This document shows positions 31,908-41,943 of a DNA stretch of 64,000 nucleotides, in pieces (position 1 is the stretch's first letter; every line of letters begins with the position of its first letter). The stretch spans positions 8,646,121-8,710,120 of the forward strand of contig OX421507.1 of the NCBI GenBank assembly GCA_949126835.1, written 5' to 3'. Source of the DNA: Anisus vortex. Its lineage: Eukaryota > Mollusca > Gastropoda > Planorbidae. The translations under genes and the position numbers were made by a program. The notes beneath the pieces were generated by a model. That model ran no database searches and had not been told where the DNA came from. It was given only the letters and a program-made list of their open reading frames with translations.

Positions 31908-34900
31908 CTGTTGAAAGAAAAGGTAGATGCAGATATATATACTACATATAACTGGTGATAATTATTTATATTCTATAGATCAGTGCACAGGTATGCATAT
32001 ATAGAAAAAAAGGGATTGACTGAATTTTATATGAAAGTTATCTCCACCCATTTTTCTTGAAGAACAAAAATTGATTTAAACCTAAAAAAAAATTAATTGA
32101 TAAAAAACAACTTGAATATTAACTTTCTATGTTCAATATTTTCCTACATTGATCTGTTAATCTTTTTATTTTTGTAATTAATTCTATTTTTTTGTAATTG
32201 TGTTACAGTTACAGTGTTTTTAAAAATTGTTTTCTTTAAAAACATATACATAATAATATAATAATTATTCTGTAAACTTAATTTATATAAACCCTATTTA
32301 AAAAAAACAATAATAATGTAATAAAATGATTCCATAACAATGGATATTTTGTTAAAGTTTTGAAGTTAAATGGCTCAAGCCCTTATGCCTCTCCAAACAG
32401 ATTTGCAGAAACGGAGTAGTAGAAATAGGGAGACATTTCTCATATTGATCAAGCAAACAAAATATGGGAAGAAATTGAAACGTATATAAGCACTGTAAAG
32501 TCATACAAGATTCACTGCTTTATGGAAATTGACACCTCCCACATAGATCCTTTCATGACGTGACACAAACTTGTAATATGGATATATTTACTTTAACAAG
32601 AAACTGCTCAAATAATTTCAGAAGAAATATCCTGATTGCAGGATATATCCAAGGCTTTTAAGAGTTAGCAGACTTTCAGCAACATTTTCTGGAGCTCTTG
32701 AAATTTCATGTTCTTACGGAAACCATTTGTACAAATATAGCTTCATCATGATGATGAATTGTATTTCTTTTTTTTTTTTGCAGAAAAGACTGACAATTAA
32801 CTATCAGGGATGCCAGCAGGCCCAGACAAAAAAGCCTGAAAATTTTTTTCTCCAAAAACTAATATGCAAGACTGAGCGCGCGACAATAGGTATAGTGACA
32901 CAAACCATAAACATTATTTTTAATTTAGCCTAACTAATTATGTAATGCAAATAGTGGTGTACTTACAAACTTTACATAAGCAGCATGTGTGTAAAAGAAG
33001 GGGAGGAACAGCTAATTGAGTAATTGTTTGTCTATTTCCCTTTTTTTGAACAGCTAATTGAGTAATTGTTTGTCTATTTCCCTTTAAAGGAGCTAGCCGG
33101 AAATTTTCATAAAGCCTGAAATCAGGCTTTAGCCTGAAAACTGGCATCCCTGAACTATGCATACTACCCACTTTTGTTATTCTCTCAGGATTGGGGAAAA
33201 GTTCTGAATTTCTGTTGTACTCCGCCTCCATAGTAAGCAACATGTTTCTTTCCTTAAGCAGAACATACCTGAAAAACATACAAGTATAAAAACAATAAAT
33301 AAGATTCCTGCATGATTAACACAAATTTATTTTAAAGTACTGTGTACTGTTCAGTGCAACTTCAATCTTTTATTAATGTAGAACTATAAGGTATTTCTTA
33401 ATTACATATTGTTAGGAAACGTAAAACTCATACATTGCATTGTTATTAAACAGATACTAATCATTTAACCGAATTGCCGTAAAAGCGATATAAAACATTT
33501 CATAGACCAAGGTCTTAGGTTTTTCCAAATTTAATTAGAACGTTGTTTTCTTCAACCTTTTCCCCCGTATGGCCCCCGTGTTACATATCAAAATAAGCAG
33601 AAATGAAAGCGTATCTACAATATGCCAATAGAACATTTTTAAATTCTAGAATAAGTGTGAAAGTAAAGGTGAAAGTAGGAATGTTGTTTTAGAAACAAAG
33701 CCAAACAAATAAGAAATATTCAACTTACAGTCTAATATCTCCAAAATAATAATTTGAATAAAACAGAAACTTGACGATCCTATTTAGAATTCTATTAGAA
33801 ACATTCGCTTCAAATTTCATTAATTTTTGTTCACAAATCAAAGATACACACAAAAAACTAAACACAAGTAGAGTAACAATACCGAGGGAAAAAAATGGAA
33901 AATTAAACCAGACATCGCTAAAAAATCACTTTTAAACACAAAAAACATGTTTTCCTGTTAATATTTACATTTGAAAAAAACGAATACGGAATTAGACGAT
34001 TCAAAACAAGGACGTTAGTTTATTATTTCTAAATCTTGGATTGGATTTGGACAAAATAAATATATAAAGGTTTCTGAGACACAAAATGCGGCTCGTGGTC
34101 TTGCGGCACGGCTGGCTTGAGCCGCAAAATGCGGCTCATGGTAGTTAAAGAGCTAAGAACTGAACTTATAGAATAAATGAAGAATTTAAAAAATGGGAGA
34201 TTTAAGGACTCATTCTTTACTACATGGTTATTCAGTTAAAAAAAAACACACACACACTTTTTCACACTTGTTTGTCCAGTTTAGTGAAATTCCCAAACTT
34301 TCCCAAGCCTTAGTAAATTTACCCAAACTTTCAGACACTTTTTCAACTAGTATGAACCTTTTAGAACATTACTGGAAGTGCTTTGGTCATGTTTTACTTT
34401 ATACTTATTTCTGAAATAAATTTTGTCATTGACAAAAAAAATAATTAAAAAAAAAGGTTTTGACATAATAAATATTAAACAATTCTAGAATGAAATTCAT
34501 TATTTTTTAAAATGTGGTTAGGCATACATTCAGGGTTCTTAATGTGAAATAATTTTGAAATGACCAAACCAGACATGCCTACCCCTAAGGAATAAAAAGA
34601 GGAACAATCTTGATGAAAAAGAGGATTTTTCAACAAAAAAGCGAAACACTTACTCTTTATCTAACAATCTTTTATAACAAAAAAAAACAAACCCTTCATT
34701 ATTTAAAATGTAGGTAGGCCTACGTTTTACAGACAATTCGCAATGGATCTAGAATCTAGATCTAGTAGGCCTACAGAGAACATTAAATTCACATGTTTTT
34801 CTTTGCTGAAGAAACTCCTCTGAATATTCCTTCCATAACACTGAATTAGTTGTTTTTTTTCAGTTATGAACAAGTCATATTTGAACTTTCTGAGGTAGGA

Positions 34901-37900
34901 CGTTTAGATATATTCACAATCTTAGCAATACAGTAAAGGAAAAGAAAATTCATTGCCAAACAGGCGTAATACCGCAAAAAAAAAAAAAAAAACGTCAGAA
35001 AAGCCCAGAATATCTCTTTTAATAAACCCAGAAAACCCAAGTAATGATAATTATAGCATTGTGACCTAATTTGTGCCTTTGTTTTATCAACCTAGACACG
35101 GACTATATTTTAACACATGAAAAACCCAAACTTTCCAATTTGGCGTAACAAAACTAGTAAAAAGCGGAACGGCGGAACCAAGTGTGTTTTTTTTTTAAAT
35201 AAAAAGCGGAACAAATACGCCAAAAGCGGAACGGTAGGCATGTTTGCCAAACCTTTCTTAATCTTTATTTTTAACAAATTTACAAATAATATAATAAAGT
35301 AATATGTATAAAATGTTAACCGGCAGTGTATAGTATATTGGCTAGCCTAAAAAAAATTAATAAAGAAAGCATTAGTGGATTTTTTTTAGTACTCATTAAA
35401 ATAGCTCTAAAAAGATCCTAAAAAAAAACATGAGTAAAAGACTACTTAAAGAGTTTTTTTTTTTATAAATACTTTTCTGTGCTTCTATGTGCATTACCCA
35501 GAATAGTAAAACTCACAAACTCTCAGGGGCGAAGCCACAGGGGGGGCTGAGGGGGGCTAAGCCCCCCCTGGAATAAAAAAAAAAATCTTTTTCAACTGAT
35601 TTTTTACAAAATATGTACTAAATTCGCTAAAATTTTGGTAAATCTTTGTCACGCGAAAGTTCAGCCCCCCACTGGTATTTGGTAAATTTTTGTCACGCGA
35701 AAGTTCAGCCCCCCCTGGAAAAAATTTCTGGCTTCGCCCCTGCAAACTCTCCTAAACTTAAGCCAGTTTTCCCAAACTTTCACAGTCTTTTCAAACTATT
35801 GAGAAAACCTAACACTCAATAATAAACAAAGTAATAAAGAATCATAGATACCAAAGCTTATGCAGATCCTGATTGCTCTTGATTCTTAGTTCATCGATTC
35901 TGTATGGTCTTCCTAAACATTATAAACAAATTAATATAATGAATTCTGTATGGTCTTCCTAAACATAAATATTATAATCAATTTGGTAGTGTCTTCCTTA
36001 ACATTTTAAACATTATAATTATTATAAACATGTCATTACTGTTTCTATTTATAGAATGTAGACACATTAAAAAAAACACTATGTACGCCAAATAGGTCAA
36101 ATGAAGCAATGTTCACTAGTAACCCAATAGTGACCAATGTAAATAGGATTGAAAGAAAACATGATATTTTGGGTTGAGTAGGGTTAACTTTCAAGACGAA
36201 TCATTTGTTTGATATTGTCAACAATAGTATGACCTCTATATAAAAAAAAAACAACTCTTAATAAACATGTATCATTGTTCTTTCTTCAGATATATCTCTG
36301 ATTAAAATAGTAATTATGTAGGCTCTCAGTATATTTACTGCAACACAAGTAATATTATGTCATGACAACAAAGTAGTGTTTAATATACATGAATAAAATG
36401 TATTTGCAATGATTTCTGAGTGTATATTTTTGGGAATTGTTAAATAATATTAATATATATAGTAATCGGCGGAATTTTTGGGGGTGGTTACGAATTTAAA
36501 ACATTTTTAGTTCATTCCGATTGGAAAAATTTATCGGTGTTCACCCTTCCCTCAACACCAATTATTATTGAGGTCTCACAACTTTTTGTATCAAATAATT
36601 TTATTTTTACCTGAAGTAACATTAGATTCTCCCCACACCTCTTTGTTATCAAAGAACTCCATCAGGCCATTCTGTTTGACAGTCTTGTGGAAGCCACTGA
36701 TGCAAGCAACATTATGTGAGCAGCATGACTTGGGATTCAATAGTGCTGGGGCAGACCGAGCAGATAATGGTGATGAGTAACTGGATAAGTACCTGCAGGG
36801 AAAAGTTGAATTGGTATAAAACACAGAACACAGAATTGTTTTCTTTGTTCCTGGTAAAAAAAAACAGTACACAACATCAACACATGTGAACGCTTATATG
36901 TAATACAAATATTTCTGCATGGTTTATTCTCTTCTTCTACCCCCCACCTAAGAGGCAAAGGCTACAGAGAGCTCTGCAGGCATCTAGGCCTTAGGTTAGT
37001 TCCTCTATTTTTTAAATTCTATTTTCTCAAGATAAGATAACTTTATTAATAAAAAAAAATGGAAATTTGACTAAATTACATAAATTCTGTCCTTTAGTAT
37101 AAACAATATTAAAGAACCATTTGTACACCAAGTGTAATACATCAAAAGAAAGATAAATGAATAGTGAATCAAAATTAAATGACCAATCAAACATTTTTTT
37201 TAGTGTAAAAGATAAATAGAAAAAAAAACGGTTAACGAAAAAAAAAGGAAATAAATTTATTTTGATCCAAAAATGAAAAAAAAAATTGCTAATAGAAAAC
37301 TATAACAAATATTATAATAAATCCCTGTTTATAACAATTATATACCATTACGCTATCAACTTAATGACAAAATTGACAGTTGAACCTTTTCATTAGTATC
37401 TCTTACTAAACTCTTACCATTTGTAAAAAAAAACAATTTATATAACATTTATTTTATTAGGGGTGATTATGTTTCAAGACAATAAACTTGAATTATAAAA
37501 TTTTTTTTTATCATAAGTCATAATTATTATATCAAATTAAAGAGAGCAAAATATATGACAATGCTTGTGGCCATTGGAACAAAAAAGCATCACCAAGTCG
37601 ACCAAAAATATATCGACACTGGACACCTTAAGTCCAAAGCAATCCAATCATGTTGATTTAAGCAGAATGGTAAAGACCAAACAGCACAGCATGCATTGGT
37701 ACAGTATAAGCAGAATGGTAAAGACCAAACAGCACAGCATGCATTGGTACAGACATAAGGGGTTAACTTTTTACCATTCCCTAATCAGCCCTAATCCGAC
37801 TCACCTTTAGCCTTTAATTTTTAAAATTAAATAGAAATAATAAACTAGGGTTAAGATGGTTGTGCCTTGACTTTGACGGCTTGTTTTGTGATCATTTTTT

Positions 37901-37997
37901 CTTGGTAATAAAATGACTAAATGACGATGAAATGGGATATTCCTACCTATGACCTATGAGTAGGCTATGACTCCTATGAGCCTACTTACTTGTCCAT
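31536..37997 (-). CDS. mitochondrial ribosomal protein uL29m (MRPL47), 4 exons + candidate exon 1, ~239 aa
   Basis: Exons 36611-36792, 35852-35912, 33172-33268 and 31536-31907 join in phase. A candidate first exon 37990-37997 (ATGGACAA before GTAAGT) supplies the missing two codon bases, giving 239 aa; the family is near 250. Family blocks appear in order: [14 protein letters not shown] at the start of the mature part, [20 protein letters not shown] with [10 protein letters not shown] (the uL29 helical hairpin), [13 protein letters not shown], then [17 protein letters not shown] and KFPHLEGK near the C-terminus. It is a protein of the large mitochondrial ribosomal subunit near the exit tunnel. 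The basic, Ser/Ala-rich N-terminus fits a mitochondrial targeting peptide. The body is a very strong call; the first exon is an inference from phase and donor. Confidence 0.92.
32805..33152. mobile_element. hAT-like miniature element in MRPL47 intron 4
   Basis: The ends CAGGGATGCCAG and CTGGCATCCCTG are perfect inverted repeats. Subterminal 'aaagcctgaaa' and 'ttagcctgaaa' occur at both ends. Flanks TAACTATC and GAACTATG match at six of eight. It contains the 50-bp direct duplication at 33006-33085. No ORF of its own. Confidence 0.72.
33006..33085. repeat. direct duplication of ~40 bp
   Basis: 'gaacagctaattgagtaatt' + 'gtttgtctatttccctttt' occurs twice back to back, from about 33006 and about 33049. 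It lies inside the miniature element. Confidence 0.85.
33172..33268 (-). CDS. MRPL47 exon 4
   Basis: The acceptor tgtttttcag precedes 33268. It encodes [20 protein letters not shown] and [12 protein letters not shown]. Two splice pairs give the same protein: end 33172 with GTGGGT joined at 31907, or end 33168 with GTAGTA joined at 31903. A TIR element ends only 19 bp beyond the exon. Confidence 0.88.
35524..35742. mobile_element. hAT-type miniature element, 8-bp TSD, in MRPL47 intron 3
   Basis: The ends are CAGGGGCGAAGCCACAGG and TTTCTGGCTTCGCCCCTG. The exact duplication CAAACTCT lies at 35516-35523 and 35743-35750. The interior has a direct repeat ('gtcacgcgaaagttcagccc'). Non-coding, 219 bp. 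It lies 110 bp from exon 3. Confidence 0.88.
35852..35912 (-). CDS. MRPL47 exon 3 (61 nt)
   Basis: The acceptor atgtttag precedes 35912 and the donor GTATCT follows 35852. It encodes [20 protein letters not shown] plus the first two bases of Trp, completed by exon 4. This segment is the most conserved part of the family. Too short for ORF detection. Confidence 0.92.
35903..36006. repeat. triplicated splice-acceptor segment
   Basis: 'tctgtatggtcttcctaaac' at about 35900 recurs at about 35945, and a weaker third copy 'ggtagtgtcttccttaacat' lies near 35985. On the minus strand each reads ..TTTAGGAAGAC or ..TTAAGGAAGAC; the copy next to exon 3 is the real acceptor. Confidence 0.8.
36611..36792 (-). 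CDS. MRPL47 exon 2
   Basis: The acceptor ttttccctgcag precedes 36792 and the donor GTAAAA follows 36611. It encodes [20 protein letters not shown], then [20 protein letters not shown], which aligns with the family's conserved entry segment. Confidence 0.9.
37661..37755. repeat. 48-bp tandem duplication
   Basis: 'agcagaatggtaaagaccaa' + 'acagcacagcatgcattggtacag' occurs at 37661 and 37709, nearly identical. It is in MRPL47 intron 1 if the candidate first exon is right. Confidence 0.9.
37990..37997 (-). CDS. MRPL47 candidate exon 1 (8 coding bases)
   Basis: Minus strand CCCTTG-ATGGACAA followed by the perfect donor GTAAGT. It ends in phase 2, exactly what exon 2 (one leading base, then TAC) needs, producing [16 protein letters not shown]. 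The 5' UTR would extend above 37997 towards the inverted-repeat element at 38024-38424. Unproven without transcript data. Confidence 0.5.
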
Positions 37998-38023
37998 CAA
38001 GGGAATAATGTGTGTGTAATAGG

Positions 38024-38424
38024 GTTTGGCCGGATATGATTTTTTCACTATTTGCCGGATCCGGATAGTAAGCCCCTAATATTTGCCGAATCCAGATATT
38101 TCCGGATGTCATTTCCACGAGTATGGGGGTGTACTTCAACAGTTTCTGATTAGAATTCAAAAGTATTTATTATTCAACAGATTTCTGGAGTAAGTTTTTA
38201 TCGATTTATTTGTTTATTACCTAGTTATATGAATTATTTATAGATTTTATATTTCTTTATCAACTTTATACTACAGTATTACTTTATTTGTATTTGAACT
38301 TTGAAGTAATTCTTTACTACCGTGATATTCGCACCCGTCAAAAATCCGCCGGTGGTGTTTGGCAAATCCGGATATTTCCGGATACCCCGATATCCAAGCA
38401 AGCCGGACATTCGGCCAAACCCTA
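38024..38424. mobile_element. hAT-like TIR element next to MRPL47 5' end
   Basis: The ends AGGGTTTGGCCGGATA and TTCGGCCAAACCCT are inverted repeats. Internal motifs 'tttgccggatccggata' and 'ggatatttccggata' repeat. No clear target duplication. It lies directly upstream of the candidate MRPL47 first exon. Confidence 0.65.
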
Positions 38425-38604
38425 GAGTTCAAAGGTAAAAGTAAAAGGGTGTTTACTACTTGAATATTTAGCCTATTAATTACTCATCAAAATTCTTTTT
38501 TTTTTACAAGTAAGGTAGTGTCCTAAAGAAAGTAGTAAGCTTAGTAAGTACTAGTATTACCTAAGAATTAGGCTAAGTAGTAGTAGTAGTAAAATAATAT
38601 TACT

Positions 38605-39190
38605 AGACTATCATCATCATCATTGGCTCCATAGTCTCGAAAGACGATTAGATTTGCGCTCCTGTGATTTGGCCAGCCCTGCAAAATTGACTGTGCCTGT
38701 GGAGACCTATCCTTGAGAGACAGGCTCTGTCACATCTGGCACTTGAAAGCTGGACCGTTGGAGATTGTTAGGGGCAGCCTGTGTTCTTTACTTTTCTTCG
38801 CTGCTCTTTTAGCCTCCGCCATAAGGTGAAGTTTGCCCTCTGCCGCATTTATACCGGTGTGTAAAGTGCCTCTCCAACTACTTCTGTGCTGAGCAAGATT
38901 CTCCCAGTTTCCGACCTCTACATCTATAGCCTTAAGTCACGTTTGCAGACGTCCTTGAACCTGAGTTGGAGTCGGCCAGTAGCTCTCTTGCCTTCAGCGA
39001 GCTCAGCATATAGCAGGTCTTTTGGGATTCGCCCATCCTCCATCCTGGAAACATGGCCAAGCCACCGAGGACGTCGTTGGCGAAGGAGAGTGATCATGCT
39101 AGGCATGTTAGCCCGTTGCAAGATCTCATTGTTTGTTATGCAGTCCTTCCAAGATATCGCAAGTATGCGTCTGAGGCAGCGCATGTGACA
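38605..39190 (-). mobile_element. LINE C-terminus with zinc knuckle (family C), degraded
   Basis: The minus strand reads MRCLRRILAISWKDCITNNE, then RRPRWLGHVSRMEDGRIPKD and LRFKDVCKRDLRL, the typical C-terminus of an RTE-like or related non-LTR reverse transcriptase. In a shifted frame a C2H2-like segment follows (FKCQM ... CLSRIGLHRHSQFC). At least one frameshift or stop breaks it. Confidence 0.85.
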
Positions 39191-40094
39191 TGTGAGCCGG
39201 TCACATGTGGAAAGAAGAGACTACTAGAGTCTAGGCCCTAGGCTCAAGACTATAGTATAGTACTATAGTATAGCTATAGTATAGCAATAGCACTGGTTTA
39301 GTTTTAGTCAGTAAGCTACCAGCCAACCAACAACATTTCAATACATTTGCAAAATGAAAATGATTTATATTAGGCTTATTAGGCTATAAATAAGCTATAA
39401 GCTATATTAAGTAGGCCTATTAAAAAAAGTATATTATCTATTATTAATATTTATTTATTTAATAGCCTATACTAACTCTATTAACCTATTAATTTATTTA
39501 GCAAATGCAAATGTCAAATCGGACAAGGATCTAACCACCATTTATAGAGGGCTTTCAATTTTAAACACACTTTAATCACTTTACATAAAAAGAATACCTG
39601 TTGATTATATTCTGTCCTTTACTGCAATTAAAAGGCGATGTTGATGATTTGTTTATTATGACAGTAAATACTCTTTTAAAATTATGTGCTAAGACAGACA
39701 TTTTTATTTGAGAGATAACTCTAACCAAAAAGAAATAGGTACTACCAACTAATATTCGACAGTATATCACAGAGCTGCCAACTCTTGTGTTTTCACACTG
39801 AGAATTGTCGTTGTTTTTTGTTTTTTTTCAATTAATTTTCATTCTAATATTAAATTTTTTATTTTATTTCCGTTGTTGTTATTGTTTTTCATTTAGTAAT
39901 TATTTGTATTATATGGTACGAAACGTCAATATATACTGTTTTATTGTCACTGTAAAAATCTATTCTATTATAATATTAAGAAAGAGTTGACAAACGTGAA
40001 GAAAATAAGGTATTTCAAAGTTTGGTCCAGCAATTTTGTTAAATTGTTAGCACATTTTACTTTTTAGACACACTCACTTACAGATATGCTAGTA

Positions 40095-40345
40095 CTGTAT
40101 ATATGTTTTATATCTTTTATAGCATGCTTTAGAACCCTACTGTCTTACTTAATATGTTAGGTCAGTTAATGCTTCATTTAGGCCTATTTTATTTGTCCTT
40201 AGGCTAAATATGTTTGTAAAGTTTTAAATCATCAAATATTTTTTTATATTTCTTAGCCTAGAGATTATGTCCGTTTTCTTAGGTGTATGTTAAATGTGCT
40301 CTGAGCTTACATTATTTTTGTTGGAAGCGCTATAAAAAATTATTA
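40095..40345 (+). mobile_element. LINE 3'-end fragment (family G)
   Basis: 'cctactgtcttacttaatat', 'ttatgtccgttttcttaggt' and 'ttgttggaagcgctata' followed by TTATTATTATT match the reverse complement of 47500-47720. Confidence 0.65.
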
Positions 40346-40369
40346 TTATTATATTTGAAAATGGTATAT

Positions 40370-40700
40370 GTTACAGACGCTTCTTGTATGCTATAGTCCC
40401 TAGTGCCATACACTGTCAAAGGCTTTCTTGAAATCTATGAAGCTATGATGCCATGGTGGAGTTTGCGTTGCTGTTGTAGGTTTCTATGAGCAAGCAAATG
40501 TTGAAAATCTGCTCGATTGTGCTTCCATGCCTGGTCTGAAACCTGCCTGAACTTCTGCCAGTAGTTCCCTAAAATTTAAGTATATTGAGGATAACTTTTA
40601 ACATTATGAGATGAGACTGACGGTCCTGTAGTTCTGGCACTGTTTACTATTGTTTTCCTTGGGCAGTGGTATTATGTGTAGCTGGGTCCATTCCTTGGGC
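40370..40700 (-). mobile_element. LINE reverse-transcriptase fragment (family F)
   Basis: The minus strand translates in broken frames to KWPKEWTQLHIIPLPKEN, a YRTVSLIS-like block, then QAGFRPGMEAQSS and HSFIDFKKAFDSVWH, the conserved finger and palm motifs of LINE reverse transcriptases. Stops interrupt it. Confidence 0.8.
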
Positions 40701-41629
40701 CATTTTTTATATTTATTTTATAATGTTTCAACAGATATTATTTGTAGGCCTACATGGCACGTGACATATAACATTTTTTTAAAGCAATAGGCAACAATGT
40801 AATATTCATAGCCTACTAGATTGTCTTGAAAACCAACCTAGGCTACATCAATTCATAAAATGTTAGGCCCATGATAAAAATTATTTAAAAATAAAGAATA
40901 ATATAGGCCTATAGGCCCTACATGATCGAAAAAGAAACGTATACTAATTTCAAGAAATAAAAATATAGATCTAAATCAATAAGACATTGATATGTTTTAA
41001 GTAGGCCTACTGATTTTTTCTTACTAACACATGCACATCGAACGTTAGGTCTGAATCATTTGATAATCAACAATTTTGAATAGCTTTTGAATTTACAATC
41101 AATTATTGCAATTAGTATTAGGCCTAGCTTAGGCCCAATATAGTCTTGAATCGATTCGCATCGAATGTCATTCAAACAACCAGCATACCTTCGTCATAAA
41201 CATAGGCTACTATTGTTCATTATAATTATATAACCCTGTCATGCTTGCTTGTGAGAAAGTATAAATATAATGTTGAAATTTAACGTGTTGGATTTCAACT
41301 AGACTAGTTTTTTCCTCTAACTGTATTTTGTGTGTGTAAATTTGTTATCCAGGCTACATATAAATTTGTGCGTATGTAGCCTACACATTCAGTCTACCCG
41401 TAGGCCTACGCCCCTCCCGCCAGATATCAGTACGCAAAGTCTCATAAATCCATCGTCACCGCCCATCTCCAATCTTAAGTGCGTCTTACATGGCCCAATA
41501 TAAAAGGTATAGCTTATTCTAAAACTAATTATTTGCACCGTCAACTCTCTATACCTAATAATTTGTGATGAAGCTAGCGGAAGGGAAAATAAGCAATATT
41601 TTTTTTTTCTAGCGGCCTACATAAAAAAG

Positions 41630-41860
41630 TATCCCGTCGGACCAAATTGATCCATAGGTCCTATGAAGCAGCGTTCACCAGTTTCTGTGGCCACGGAATA
41701 GTAGGTGATTGTGTGGCCAGTACTATGCACAGCCGCCTTTACTTTACCCCAACTAAGGTCAGGTACCCATCAGAGCTGCGGGTAGACTCAGTAACACCCT
41801 CCAAACCCGGGAAAAAATCCTAGCTTGCAAGAGGATTCCGCTCGTCTACCGTGCCCCTTA
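41630..41860 (-). mobile_element. tRNA-derived SINE copy, reverse orientation
   Basis: 'cgtcggaccaaattgatcca', 'tctgtggccacggaatagta', 'aggtcaggtacccatcagag'. The tRNA-like head is degraded at the right end ('cgctcgtctaccgtgcc'). Confidence 0.75.
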
Positions 41861-41889
41861 GCGGCCTACCTAGTAAAATAAAATGCTTC

Positions 41890-41892
<3 letters not shown>

Positions 41893-41942
<50 letters not shown>
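41893..41942. repeat. (TA)n microsatellite
   Basis: About 25 uninterrupted TA units, immediately followed within 20 bp by a C-run (about 41959-41975). Confidence 0.95.

Positions 41943-41943
<1 letters not shown>

Noticed and set aside
34080..34145. 'aatgcggctcgtgg..ttgagccgcaaaatgcggctc' inverted motif
   Set aside because: Looks like the terminal part of a common repeat; a second end and TSD were not found.
37802..37807. Perfect GTGAGT donor on the minus strand as the end of an MRPL47 first exon
   Set aside because: The only nearby upstream ATG ([10 protein letters not shown]) meets a stop before the donor.
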